NCBI RefSeq assembly: GCF_000204015.1
Contig: NZ_GL883077.1
Coordinates: forward strand, 2,067,954-2,124,311
Source of the DNA: Asticcacaulis biprosthecium C19
GTDB lineage: Bacteria > Pseudomonadota > Alphaproteobacteria > Caulobacterales > Caulobacteraceae
Length of the DNA: 56,358 nucleotides
Direction: 5' to 3'
The notes under the pieces were generated by a model. It saw nothing but the letters and a program-made list of their open reading frames with translations. It searched no databases and was not told where the DNA came from. This document shows, one piece after another, positions 1 to 8,563 of this stretch; the first letter of the stretch is position 1, and each line of letters begins with the position of its first letter. A program made the translations under genes and the position numbers.

Positions 1-27
1 CCTTCGGCCTGGCTCATTTGCGCGCCA

Positions 28-52
28 CCTCCCCATCGAAGAAATGGGGAGG
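28..52. repeat. GC-rich hairpin, edge of a mosaic intergenic repeat
   Basis: A perfect 9-bp stem (28-36 pairing with 44-52, loop 37-43) of the form CCTCCCCAT...ATGGGGAGG, flanked by GCGCGCCA and AGTAGGAAG. The flanks and stem resemble the longer repeat at 33,627-33,735 (GCCACCT..CCCC / GGGG..AGGAA), so this is probably one copy of the same dispersed intergenic repeat, cut by the window edge. Bases 53-138 hold nothing else that I recognise. Confidence 0.5.
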
Positions 53-138
53 AGTAGGAAGCAATTGTCACACGACATTTGAGTCAAGTCCAAACGCCGT
101 TGGTATTACCCTCGGCTCGCGCCGCGTCAGGTTACAAT

Positions 139-1383
139 TCAGTCTGCGTCTTTCGCCACAGCCGTGGCCATAGCCTCGACCAGGGTACCGTCGTCCTGGC
201 TCAACTCCCAGGCAAACAAACCCGCCAGCCCCTCCTGCTGCACATAGCGCCCCTTCGCTGCCAATGTCCGTGGCGTGTCCAGCGACAGGAAGCCGCCCGT
301 CTTCGGGTCATGGAAATAGGCGGCCTCAGCCGTCTCGTCATAACCCGCGGTCCAGCCCTTGGCCTCGAGCTCGCGCGCCTGAACTTCCGTCCACGAGGCC
401 ATGCCCGCCAACTCGCCACTCGACCCACTGGCCGGGAAGCGACCTTCTTCGAAGTGGGCATTCTTCCACTCACGGGCATAGAAGCCCGCGCCCAGCACCA
501 TCTTTGCCTTGGGCACCCCCGCCGCCGCCAGGTTGCGAATCATGGCGTCCGACCCGTAACCCTCGGTCGACGGACCGGCGACCAGATTGGTATGGTGGCC
601 GGGCCAGCCGCCACCGCCGGAATAGTCGCCGATCCGCTCGAAAGACTTCTCCGGCGTAAAATCGTAGGTCATGACGAAGACCAGGTCGAAGTCGTCCTCG
701 ACGCCCTTCCAGTCGATACCGGCCACGGATCGTGGATAACCGGCGACGGCCGTGGTCAGCAGGCGCTCGCGGCCATCCTGGATCTCCAGGCCGTCGAAGG
801 CACCGCGCAGAGTCTCGACCAAGGCGCGGTGGTCCGCTGCCTCCTGCATGCGGCCTGCGTCGGACAGTGGCGCGCGCGCCTCGTCGCCGCCGCCGGGATA
901 TTCCCAGTCGATGTCCAGCCCGTCAAATACCGGATACTTTGTCAGCAGGGCGACCGCCGAATCCGTAAAGGCCTTTCGCCTTTCCGGCGCCACGACCACT
1001 TCCGGGTACATCGGCATGCCCCAGCCGCCGACCGAGGCGATGATCTTAAGACCGGGATTGCGCTGCTTCAACTCGGCAATGGCCGTGAGTTCCGCGCGGA
1101 TCTGCGGCGTGTCGGGCAAGGTGATGGCATAGTCGGCGACACCTGCACAGATCGGGTCGCGCACCTTCTTCTCCTCTGCGTCGAAGGCCGGGCTGTCGCC
1201 GCAGACCGGAACGAACGAATAGATAAGGTGCGTCAGCTTCTGCACCGAGGGACGTTGCAACGCCGCTTGCGTGCCGCCGGAAGGGTAGTAGTAGGTGGCG
1301 ATGACGGGCTGCGCCGCGGCCGGAAGTCCCAGCCAGGTCGCGCCCAGACAGAGGGCGGAAAAGAAAGCCGTGCGCGTGCGCAT
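139..1383 (-). CDS. Secreted GH18 chitinase-like glycoside hydrolase
   Basis: 414 residues with an N-terminal Sec signal peptide (hydrophobic stretch at about residues 6-24, cleavage likely after AAA at 22-24). The glycosyl hydrolase 18 barrel shows the SxGG strand (ASVGG, residues 116-120) and the catalytic DxxDxDxE motif DGLDIDWE at 154-161, with E161 as proton donor; a later VMTYDF strand fits the MxYD motif. The family hydrolyses beta-1,4-N-acetylglucosamine polymers with substrate assistance. The ATG at 1383 has AAGGA eight bases upstream. It follows the halogenase on the same strand after a 135-bp gap and may share its transcript. With the TonB receptor upstream, a role in degrading a GlcNAc-containing glycan is likely, but the exact substrate (chitin, peptidoglycan fragment, other) is not shown. 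Confidence 0.9.
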   Translation of the reverse strand: MRTRTAFFSALCLGATWLGLPAAAQPVIATYYYPSGGTQAALQRPSVQKLTHLIYSFVPVCGDSPAFDAEEKKVRDPICAGVADYAITLPDTPQIRAELTAIAELKQRNPGLKIIASVGGWGMPMYPEVVVAPERRKAFTDSAVALLTKYPVFDGLDIDWEYPGGGDEARAPLSDAGRMQEAADHRALVETLRGAFDGLEIQDGRERLLTTAVAGYPRSVAGIDWKGVEDDFDLVFVMTYDFTPEKSFERIGDYSGGGGWPGHHTNLVAGPSTEGYGSDAMIRNLAAAGVPKAKMVLGAGFYAREWKNAHFEEGRFPASGSSGELAGMASWTEVQARELEAKGWTAGYDETAEAAYFHDPKTGGFLSLDTPRTLAAKGRYVQQEGLAGLFAWELSQDDGTLVEAMATAVAKDAD

Positions 1384-1518
1384 CCCATATGTCCTTGTCG
1401 TCTGAGAATGTCACAACAGCTATCGCCAATGTGCATCCAAAGCAAGTCCAATTGCGGACCTGACTAAGCTGCGCAATCTCTGGATTGCCCTGAAGTAGGT
1501 GTCGGCGATCCGCCGCCG

Positions 1519-2997
1519 CTATCCCAGATACTGGCGTAGAAAGGACTCATGTGTCGCCATGCCAGCGACCGCACGGTCGATCCCGGAACTCATGTCGGAT
1601 AGGAATTTCTCGGCTTGTGCACGCTTGATCATTCGCCCCAGGTGATGCCAGCCACGGGGCTGAAGCCCTTGACCCAACATGACCTGGAGCCAGGAGTCGA
1701 TGCGGAACAGTTCACCGGAGGCCTGCCAGGCGACGGCGTTCTCCTCGAACACCTGGATGCGGTGGGCCAAACTGTCAGGAATGGACATGGCCCGGCGGTC
1801 ACGCCAGAACGGACTGTCGTCGCGCTGCGTCGCCTTGTAGTGCAGGATGACAAAATCCCGCACCATGTCTAGTTCATCCGATGCCAGCTTGTTGAAATGG
1901 TTGGCCAGCGCGTCACTTATGCCATTGAAGGGGAAGAGTTGAATCAACCTGGTGACACCGATCTGGAACAGATGAATGCTGGTTGATTCCAACGGCTCAA
2001 TGAACCCGCTCGATAACCCCAGGGTCAGGCAGTTCTTGTTCCAGGTCTTGAGGCGCCGGCCGGTTACAAACCGGATGAGCCTTGGTTCCGTCAATCTTGG
2101 CGCGTCCAGAGATCCCAACAACTGGTCCCGCGCGGCATCGTCCGATAGGTACTCACTGCTGTAGACCAGTCCATTGCCGACGCGGTTTTGGAGCGGAATT
2201 CTCCAGCGCCAACCGGCGTCGTGCGTGATGGCGCGCGTATAGGGTTGGATAGGGCCCTGGGCTTGTGTCTGGACGGCCACGGCGCGATTCATGGGCAACC
2301 AGTGTGTCCAGTCTTCGTACCCGGTCTTGAGCGTTTCTTCGATGAGGAGACCGCGGAAGCCGGTGCAGTCGATGAACAAATCGCCTTCCACGACCTCCCC
2401 CGACTCCAGATGCAGGGCATGAATGAACCCCGACTCGGGATGCTGCTCGACACGGGATATCTTGCCCTCTATGCGTCTGACCCCGCTCTGTTCACTGATT
2501 TTGCGGAGGAATTGTCCATAAAGGCCTGCATCGAAATGGTAGGCATAGTTAAGCCCCCCCTGATCTGATGTCTGGAACTTTCCGGCTTCAGCCGCCTGTA
2601 GTTCAAGACAGTAGTCTCCAAGCTTGCCGCCGTAGCCCTCTGACTTCGCCTGCATCCAGACATGGTGAAAGGGAGCGACCCAGGTGGAACGACCGACGGT
2701 ACCAAATGAGTGCATGTAGCGATCGCCGGGCCTACCCCAGTTTTCGAAGGCAATGCCGAGCTTGAACGTGCCGTTGGTTGCGCGCAGGAAGTCGCGCTCG
2801 TTTATGTTGAGAAAGTTGTGAAAGGTTCTGACCGTGGGAATGGTCGCTTCGCCCACGCCCACGATGCCGATGTCGTCGGACTCCACCAGGGTGATATCCA
2901 GCAAAGGTCCCAGCATGCGACTGAGGGCGGCGGCGGCGCACCAACCCGCGGTGCCGCCCCCGGCAATGACGACGCGCCTGACCTGTTGTCCATCCAT
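1519..2997 (-). CDS. Flavin-dependent (tryptophan-type) halogenase
   Basis: 492 residues. The FAD-binding GxGxxG loop is present as GGGTAGW at residues 13-19. The catalytic lysine that forms the haloamine or guides HOCl/HOBr is K79 (GTFKLGI), the halogenase-specific WxWxIP motif is WRWRIP at 263-268, and the E-S pair of the active site is E337-S338 (EPLES). All diagnostic residues are intact, so the enzyme should be active, using reduced flavin from a separate reductase that is not visible here. Family members act on free tryptophan, indole or larger aromatic substrates. The setting (SapC, cupin, TonB receptor, no biosynthetic cluster) argues against a secondary-metabolite role. The start is 22 bp beyond the cupin stop, so the two are co-transcribed. 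Confidence 0.92.
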   Translation of the reverse strand: MDGQQVRRVVIAGGGTAGWCAAAALSRMLGPLLDITLVESDDIGIVGVGEATIPTVRTFHNFLNINERDFLRATNGTFKLGIAFENWGRPGDRYMHSFGTVGRSTWVAPFHHVWMQAKSEGYGGKLGDYCLELQAAEAGKFQTSDQGGLNYAYHFDAGLYGQFLRKISEQSGVRRIEGKISRVEQHPESGFIHALHLESGEVVEGDLFIDCTGFRGLLIEETLKTGYEDWTHWLPMNRAVAVQTQAQGPIQPYTRAITHDAGWRWRIPLQNRVGNGLVYSSEYLSDDAARDQLLGSLDAPRLTEPRLIRFVTGRRLKTWNKNCLTLGLSSGFIEPLESTSIHLFQIGVTRLIQLFPFNGISDALANHFNKLASDELDMVRDFVILHYKATQRDDSPFWRDRRAMSIPDSLAHRIQVFEENAVAWQASGELFRIDSWLQVMLGQGLQPRGWHHLGRMIKRAQAEKFLSDMSSGIDRAVAGMATHESFLRQYLG

Positions 2998-3019
2998 GAT
3001 CGTGGTCTGCCTGTTTCTC

Positions 3020-4048
3020 TTAGCGGTTCAATTTGTTCAGAAGCATGGCGCGCAAACGCCTGGCCTTCATTTCATCCATGGGCGCCAGATTGCCACGCGC
3101 CACTTCTGGCAGGTGTTCGCCGGCGCGGTCGGCTGGGCCGAAGACATAGTAGTCGAACATGTCGCGCCAAGCCTGTTTCTCAGGATCCGGCCGGTCGCGC
3201 AGGCTCAAGAGGCCGTGCAGCAGGGTGTTCATCGGCGTGTCCATATAGACCGGCGTCGTATTCCACCAGTAGTTGACCAGGATATTGAAATCCTCCAGCG
3301 CCTCGACATGATGCCACCAAAGTGCGGGGTAGAAGAGGACGTCGCCGGGTTCCATTTCGGCGACCTGACCGGCGGCTTCGGCCAGGCGGAAACGCGGGTA
3401 GCGATCGTAATCGGGTTGGCGAAAATCGACCATGCTGACCACCTGGCCGCCGGGCGTCGGCTCCAGCGGACCGGGATAGAGGTTGTGGACCTGGGCAGGT
3501 GGAAACAGGGTAAAGCGCCGGCGGCCAGCCACACAGACGGCCATGTTATGCGACATGTCGTAATGGCAGGTTGCGGTGGTGCGATTGCCGATCCAGATGC
3601 TGCGCAACAGGTTGTGGGCGAACATCGGATGGTCCAGCGTCAGGCAATTGGCCTCGTTCAGGCCCGGCAGGTAGATGCCCAGATCGGTCGAGCCAACATA
3701 GTAGGACGGGGCATCGGGATGTCCGGCCATGGCAAGAATACGTTCGAGAAATTCGTCCAGTGCTACCCGCTCAGCGGTGAAATTCATGCCGCTGATATCG
3801 TCATTGTAGAAGAAGCGACCGCGGATATCGGGCGCAGCGGTGTAACCCACGACGCGCTTGTCCTGATAAAAGGTCTTGAGGTAGTCCGCGGCACGCCGCG
3901 CCGATACCCGGCCTTCGCGGACCAGCGGCCAGTCGCGCGCCAGCCCGGCGAGAATGACCGGAGATTGGTCGGCCATCAACTCATCGAAAGGGATGGCATC
4001 CGGTGTGATGCCCGCAATGATCCGCGTAGTTCTGGAAATGTCCGGCAT
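3020..4048 (-). CDS. Cupin-like (JmjC/HIF-hydroxylase type) Fe(II)/2-oxoglutarate enzyme
   Basis: 342 residues from the ATG at 4048. A TTG four codons upstream (4060), directly after the SapC stop codon, is an alternative start. The fold is the cupin_8 class. The likely iron ligands are H162-x-D164 (in TCHYDMSHN) and H247 (in ALWWHHVEAL), and GRRRF follows at the position where the family typically has its co-substrate-binding strand. Relatives hydroxylate protein side chains or small molecules using O2 and 2-oxoglutarate, but many bacterial ones have no known substrate. It sits between sapC and the halogenase in what looks like one operon, so both oxidative enzymes may act on the same substrate. 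That link is inference. Confidence 0.82.
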   Translation of the reverse strand: MPDISRTTRIIAGITPDAIPFDELMADQSPVILAGLARDWPLVREGRVSARRAADYLKTFYQDKRVVGYTAAPDIRGRFFYNDDISGMNFTAERVALDEFLERILAMAGHPDAPSYYVGSTDLGIYLPGLNEANCLTLDHPMFAHNLLRSIWIGNRTTATCHYDMSHNMAVCVAGRRRFTLFPPAQVHNLYPGPLEPTPGGQVVSMVDFRQPDYDRYPRFRLAEAAGQVAEMEPGDVLFYPALWWHHVEALEDFNILVNYWWNTTPVYMDTPMNTLLHGLLSLRDRPDPEKQAWRDMFDYYVFGPADRAGEHLPEVARGNLAPMDEMKARRLRAMLLNKLNR

Positions 4049-4060
4049 GGTTGCTCGCAA

Positions 4061-4792
4061 TTATTCCTGCGCTGCCCGGCGCTGGTTTTTCATCGCGATG
4101 ATGCGGCGGACATTGCTCAGTGACGCGATCGCATAATAGGCAAGCCCAAGATAACCCTGCTTGTTCAACCGCTCCAGGGCAGCGCCTTCCAGCTTGCCCA
4201 GCGCTTCTTGGCTAATCGAGAAAATTTCGGGGATGTTGTATTCAGTCGTATCATCCAGCTTGACTTCGATCTGGACTGCGGCAACCAGCCCGGCCTGGAT
4301 AAAGGCATTGAACATGCCGCGACTGGCATCGACGCCGGTATGAATGGTGCGCAAGGCCAGGGCATGGCGCTCCAACTGAGGAGCGTTTCCGCCTTGGGGC
4401 AGAAACAGAGCATGACCGTCGTCGCGACTGACGCGCGGGTCGTCGAGATTGATCGCCATGGTCGGCTCACGTTTGACTTCGCCGGCCTCTTCGCGTTCGC
4501 GGAAACCGATCATGAAAGGTCCGCGGGCCTGCATGGCGGGTATGTAGCTGGCCTTCCAGTCGGTGCCATCCAGGAACAGGTTTTCACCCTTGTCGAGCCC
4601 CAGCAGGGCATAGGCCTGGAGACCGCCGCGATCGTCGCGGCGGAAATAGATCGGGTAGTCGCGTTGTGCGTCGGCGAACTCGTTGGCGAAAATGGCCACC
4701 TCGTTGATGGCGTCGCCATATAGTGCGCCGTAACCCGGACGTACCTTCAGGTTGTGGTGCTGGACATTGTCGAGGGCGACGGCGTTGGGCAT
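4061..4792 (-). CDS. SapC family protein
   Basis: 243 residues, no signal peptide or clear membrane span. The sequence matches the SapC family as found beside TonB-dependent receptors in Caulobacterales, sphingomonads and xanthomonads: the N-terminal HHNLKVRPG segment, the central YPIYFRR and MIGFRE strands and the acidic middle are typical. The name comes from an S-layer secretion locus, but no biochemical activity is established for this branch. The gene starts 124 bp downstream of the receptor stop, beyond a strong terminator, and its stop abuts the cupin start, so sapC leads a three-gene unit sapC-cupin-halogenase. Confidence 0.82.
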   Translation of the reverse strand: MPNAVALDNVQHHNLKVRPGYGALYGDAINEVAIFANEFADAQRDYPIYFRRDDRGGLQAYALLGLDKGENLFLDGTDWKASYIPAMQARGPFMIGFREREEAGEVKREPTMAINLDDPRVSRDDGHALFLPQGGNAPQLERHALALRTIHTGVDASRGMFNAFIQAGLVAAVQIEVKLDDTTEYNIPEIFSISQEALGKLEGAALERLNKQGYLGLAYYAIASLSNVRRIIAMKNQRRAAQE

Positions 4793-4861
4793 GGCTCGGG
4801 ACTTTCGAAGGCAGGATATTCTGTAGACTTACCCCCGGAAATTCCGGGTTTCAAATAAAAG

Positions 4862-4889
4862 AAAAAGGCCGCGGCGAACCGCGGCCTTT
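4862..4889 (-). terminator. Rho-independent terminator of the TonB receptor gene
   Basis: A perfect 11-bp stem, AAAGGCCGCGG (4864-4874) pairing with CCGCGGCCTTT (4879-4889) around a CGAA tetraloop. On the minus strand it is followed by a T-rich tract (TTTTT C TTTT A TTT, about 4866-4853). It lies 28 bp past the receptor stop and 70 bp before sapC, so it should cut transcription between the highly expressed receptor and the downstream enzymes. Confidence 0.88.
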
Positions 4890-4916
4890 CCCGTGACGGC
4901 GAACCGTCGTTCAGGC

Positions 4917-7900
4917 TTAGAACTTGTAACGCACGCCCACTTGGTAGCGCGTATCCAGTTCCTGAGCGTAGTACATGTTGACCTTATCGCGGCCGTGGGT
5001 ACGGAGGTGTTCCTTACCCAGGTTCAGGCCTTCAAAGGTCAGCTGGACTTGCGGGGTGAGCTGATAGTTCACCGAGGCGTCGATCACGCCGAACTCTTCG
5101 ACATAGGTCGGGTTACCAGCGGCGCCGTCACGACCGGTGCCGACCAGGTATTCGTCACGCCAGTTGTAGGACAGGCGGCCCGACAGCGGGCCCTTGTCGT
5201 AGATCAAGGTGACGTTGAAGGTGTCCGAGAGACCCAGCAGAGCGAACTGGGTGGTGCCCGGAGGCGCCGAGTTGTCGAAGTTGACGTCTCCCTTGACGGT
5301 GGTCAGGCTGCCCGAAAGGCCGAAACCGGTGTCGCCCAGGAAGTGCTGGAACGCGAGTTCCATACCGTGGACATTGCCACTGCGGGAGTTGATGTTCGTG
5401 CTCGTTTCGAACATGAACAGCGGGTCTTGAGCGTCTGCGACCACATCGTAGGCCGCCAGGATCGAGTCGACATAGGACTGCGTCAGGTTGCCGCCGTCCA
5501 GGTTCGCTTGGTATTCGGTTGTCGCCAAACCAGTGTTGCCGTTATGCTTGATCAGCAGGGCCGTCATGGTGAACAGGTTTACGTCCGTCGTGCTCTGGTT
5601 GATGCCCCCCAGAAGGGTGCGGGCGGTACCCGAACGCGAACCGTTGGCACCCGACGACGGGTCACGCAGGCCGAAGTGGTTGGACTGAACGCGCGTCGAC
5701 GTGATGAAGTTGGCCACGTCCTTGTTATAGAAGCCGATCGACACGTAGTTGGACGGCCCATAGTACCACTCCGCCGAAACGTCGATGTTGGACGACTCGA
5801 AAGGCAGCAGGGCGGGGTTCCCAACCGTAGCGGTCGGATTGACGCCATTCAGGGTCGGGCGCGGTGGGTTGTTCACCGTCGTCGTCGCGTACATGGCGCC
5901 ATAAGGTGCACGGGCGATCGTCTTGGAGTACGACGCACGGACCTTGATCTGGTCGGTCGCACTGACGACCACGTCTATATTCGGCAGCCAGTTGTCGTAG
6001 CTGGCTTCCAGAGAATAGGTGGCTACGCCCGTACCAAAGTTTTGAGCGAAGTCATTGTCGGCCGTCCAGCGGATGGCGGTCGGGATGCTTTGCAAGGCCG
6101 ACGCCGTGACGTCGGTCTTTTCATAGCGCATACCGGCGACAACCGTTGTCGGGAACCCGACCAGGTCCCCCTTCATGGTAAACTGACCATAGACCGCCTT
6201 GATGTCTTCTTCGATCGTGTTCGCCGTGAGAGAGGCTTCCGGAATGTTCTGGTTGTAACCCTTGGCCAGTTTGGCATACAGGTCGATGGCGTTGGCGCGG
6301 AAGGCGATATTCGACTGACCCGGCGTGAAGTCCTGGAACAGGCCGCCCAAGTCGAAGGTTTCGATCAGGCCCGGCGCATATTGCGCAACGTCGCCTGGGT
6401 TGGAGATGCCCCAGTCCCCGAGCGCATGATAGGTGCTGCCGGTGGTGGTGGTCATTTCCGACTTGATCCAGTCGACGCCGAAATCGACGCGGCTTTCGCC
6501 ATCGAAATCATACGTAAAGTCGACGCGAGCTTCGTCGATCTGGTGCGTTTGGCTGTTGACAGCCTTCCGCGCGACCTGCGAGCCAAGGTCACCGGCATCG
6601 AGCTTACCGTTGTTATTGCCACGGTAGCCCGTAATGACCCGGTCAGCGGCTGAGAAGCCGGTAAGGTAGTTGCCGTTGGCGTCAGTGATCGCCACGTTGC
6701 TGGCATTGACCAGGATGCCAGCCGGGTTACGCCGGTAAACCGGAAGACCGTCGTTGACAGTATACTTCTGAACCGGAACGTCACCGCGGAAATCGACCGA
6801 GTGTTGGCTGACAACCGGGGCGCCGATCGACACCATGGTCGAGGTCGTGCCGTTCGGGTTGTTCGGCAGGGCTTCACCCTTGGAGTGAGCCAGATCGAAT
6901 GTCACCGTCATGCGGTCACTCAGATCCCACTGTGCGTTCAGGCCGACGGAGCTGAGCGTATCCTTGGTGGCGCGCATCTGCTGCTCGAAACCGATGTCTT
7001 TGGTACCGGACAGGGTTTCTTCCAGATAAACCGCGTTATAGACGCCCGAATCGCCCTGTTCGAAGGTGATTTTGTCGAACGGACGGTTGAACCAGTTGGT
7101 CTGGTCGCTGCGCTGTTCCGAGACTTCTGACGTCGCGTACAGGGCGTCGAAGGTCAACAGCAGGTTCTCCATCGGACGCCATTGGGCGGTCAGCTGAACG
7201 TTGGTACGCTCGCTGTGGTTTTCCGAGAAGTGGTAGCGGCTGTCGTTAGGATAGCTGACCAGGGCCGTGTTGGGTGGACGGTTGGTGATCTGGCTAGCGA
7301 GAACAGGCGGATCGTTAGGGTTTGCAGCCGGTACATAGCGAAGGCGGCCGTTGCCGCTGGGCAGGAACAGGCCACCGGCGGTGATGCCGGCCGGGCGGGC
7401 TGCGAAGTAGTCGAGGTTCCAGGAATTCTGGGTCGACGAGCGAGTCGCCACGTCCCGAACCGAATGCGCGCCGAAGATCGACACGCCCATGGTGTTCGAG
7501 TCGTTGGCCCAGCTATAGGCGCCCGACACTTCCGGGGTCCATTCGTCACCGGTGACCATGCCGTCGCCGTGCAATGCCTTGACCGTTATCGAGCCTTGCG
7601 CGCCGGCCTTACCGATCGGACGCAGGGTCTTGATGTTCATGGTCGCGCCCAGACCACCCGACGGGATGTTGGCGCGGCCGGTCTTATACACTTCGAAGCC
7701 GGAAACACCGTCGGAAGCGATGTTGCCGAAGTCAAAGTTACGAGTGCCGCCGCCGGCGAAGTCGCCCGTGTCGGCGCCGACGACCTGGATGTTGGCGGTC
7801 GGCAGGGTACGACCGTTCAGGGTCGTGAGGTTGAACGCAGGCCCGAAGCCGCGGACAGTCACTTCCGAACCTTCGCCGTTGACGCGGTTGATGGCGACGC

Positions 7901-8186
7901 CCGGAATGCGCTGGATCGATTCGGCCAGGTTGGTGTCCGGATACTTGCCGATGTCTTCAGCGGAGATGGCGTCGACGATGCCCACCGCGTTCTTTTTGAT
8001 GTTCATCGACCGTTGCAGCGAGCCGCGGATCGTGACGACTTGTTCGTCGGCGGCGGGAGCCGCAGCGGGGGCGTCCTGCGCGAACGCCGGTGACGCCAGA
8101 GCGCACAGAGCCAGGGTGGATGCGCCGCTCAGGAAAGCGGCCCGCACCACACGGCTGGCCCTTTTACGCGATAAAGTTGTAGTCAT
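4917..8186 (-). CDS. TonB-dependent receptor, Xanthomonas/Caulobacter type
   Basis: 1089 residues. Signal peptide at about 1-37 (ending ASPAFAQ), a TonB-box-like EQVVTIRG at about 48-55, then the plug domain (IGKYPDTNLAESIQRIPGV, RGFGP, LNGRTLP) and a long beta-barrel ending in the outer-membrane terminal pattern QVGVRYKF with a C-terminal Phe. The length and plug sequence fit the TIGR01782-like class that imports oligosaccharides in Caulobacterales. The ATG at 8186 is preceded by a strong Shine-Dalgarno (GGGAGGA, 8197-8191). It sits behind a Gfo/Idh/MocA oxidoreductase and ahead of sapC, cupin, halogenase and GH18 genes, which suggests uptake of a complex glycan or modified aminosugar oligomer. 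The ligand is not determinable from sequence. Confidence 0.95.
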   Translation of the reverse strand: MTTTLSRKRASRVVRAAFLSGASTLALCALASPAFAQDAPAAAPAADEQVVTIRGSLQRSMNIKKNAVGIVDAISAEDIGKYPDTNLAESIQRIPGVAINRVNGEGSEVTVRGFGPAFNLTTLNGRTLPTANIQVVGADTGDFAGGGTRNFDFGNIASDGVSGFEVYKTGRANIPSGGLGATMNIKTLRPIGKAGAQGSITVKALHGDGMVTGDEWTPEVSGAYSWANDSNTMGVSIFGAHSVRDVATRSSTQNSWNLDYFAARPAGITAGGLFLPSGNGRLRYVPAANPNDPPVLASQITNRPPNTALVSYPNDSRYHFSENHSERTNVQLTAQWRPMENLLLTFDALYATSEVSEQRSDQTNWFNRPFDKITFEQGDSGVYNAVYLEETLSGTKDIGFEQQMRATKDTLSSVGLNAQWDLSDRMTVTFDLAHSKGEALPNNPNGTTSTMVSIGAPVVSQHSVDFRGDVPVQKYTVNDGLPVYRRNPAGILVNASNVAITDANGNYLTGFSAADRVITGYRGNNNGKLDAGDLGSQVARKAVNSQTHQIDEARVDFTYDFDGESRVDFGVDWIKSEMTTTTGSTYHALGDWGISNPGDVAQYAPGLIETFDLGGLFQDFTPGQSNIAFRANAIDLYAKLAKGYNQNIPEASLTANTIEEDIKAVYGQFTMKGDLVGFPTTVVAGMRYEKTDVTASALQSIPTAIRWTADNDFAQNFGTGVATYSLEASYDNWLPNIDVVVSATDQIKVRASYSKTIARAPYGAMYATTTVNNPPRPTLNGVNPTATVGNPALLPFESSNIDVSAEWYYGPSNYVSIGFYNKDVANFITSTRVQSNHFGLRDPSSGANGSRSGTARTLLGGINQSTTDVNLFTMTALLIKHNGNTGLATTEYQANLDGGNLTQSYVDSILAAYDVVADAQDPLFMFETSTNINSRSGNVHGMELAFQHFLGDTGFGLSGSLTTVKGDVNFDNSAPPGTTQFALLGLSDTFNVTLIYDKGPLSGRLSYNWRDEYLVGTGRDGAAGNPTYVEEFGVIDASVNYQLTPQVQLTFEGLNLGKEHLRTHGRDKVNMYYAQELDTRYQVGVRYKF

Positions 8187-8190
8187 TTAG

Positions 8191-8197
8191 TCCTCCC
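8191..8197 (-). promoter_or_regulatory. Strong ribosome-binding site of the TonB receptor
   Basis: GGGAGGA on the minus strand, four bases before the ATG at 8186. Its near-perfect complementarity to the 16S tail fixes the start codon and fits high expression of an outer-membrane receptor. Confidence 0.75.
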
Positions 8198-8563
8198 AAC
8201 AAAGGTTTTTTTGCATAACTCTCTGCTCCCTGCCGCTGCGCCTTTTGGCGTCAGTCTATGCAGAGTTACAGCTACTGAACCGCGTACCCGCGCACGCGAC
8301 AGCGCACAGGTCCGCAGTAATTCTATATGGCGATGGGGGTTTTACCCTTCCGCGATGTCTTCCCAAACACGAGGCGCGTAATCACCGAGGGTACGGCAAC
8401 TCAGCCTCTTTTATATCTTGTCGATACCGCTAACATGACAAAGCTGTACATGCCAGCGGGTTTATGCACGAAACCCCACACGCGTAATGATACGTTGCAT
8501 AACGGCTACACTTTCCCTGCTGGAGGTGAGCCTGAAAGCGCAGGCAAGTCCGTTGGGCGCGTT
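8198..8563 (-). promoter_or_regulatory. Receptor upstream region with a possible LacI-type operator
   Basis: About 370 bp without a gene between the oxidoreductase stop and the receptor. It is more AT-rich than its neighbours. At 8487-8500 is an imperfect dyad, ATGATACGTTGCAT (10 of 14 positions symmetric, central CG), of the kind bound by LacI-family regulators. The octamer ACGCGTAA just before it (8480-8487) recurs upstream of the oxidoreductase at 10,085-10,092. I see no small gene or structured RNA here. The promoter itself could not be placed with confidence. Confidence 0.4.

Noticed and set aside
79-1467. Plus-strand open frame of 462 codons opposite the GH18 gene
   Set aside because: It is fully antisense to a recognisable secreted hydrolase, is Arg/His-rich, and shows no domain.
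4893-6653. Long plus-strand frame of 586 codons opposite the TonB receptor
   Set aside because: High GC at third positions of the receptor creates antisense frames; Arg/Val/Asp-rich translation with no family motif.
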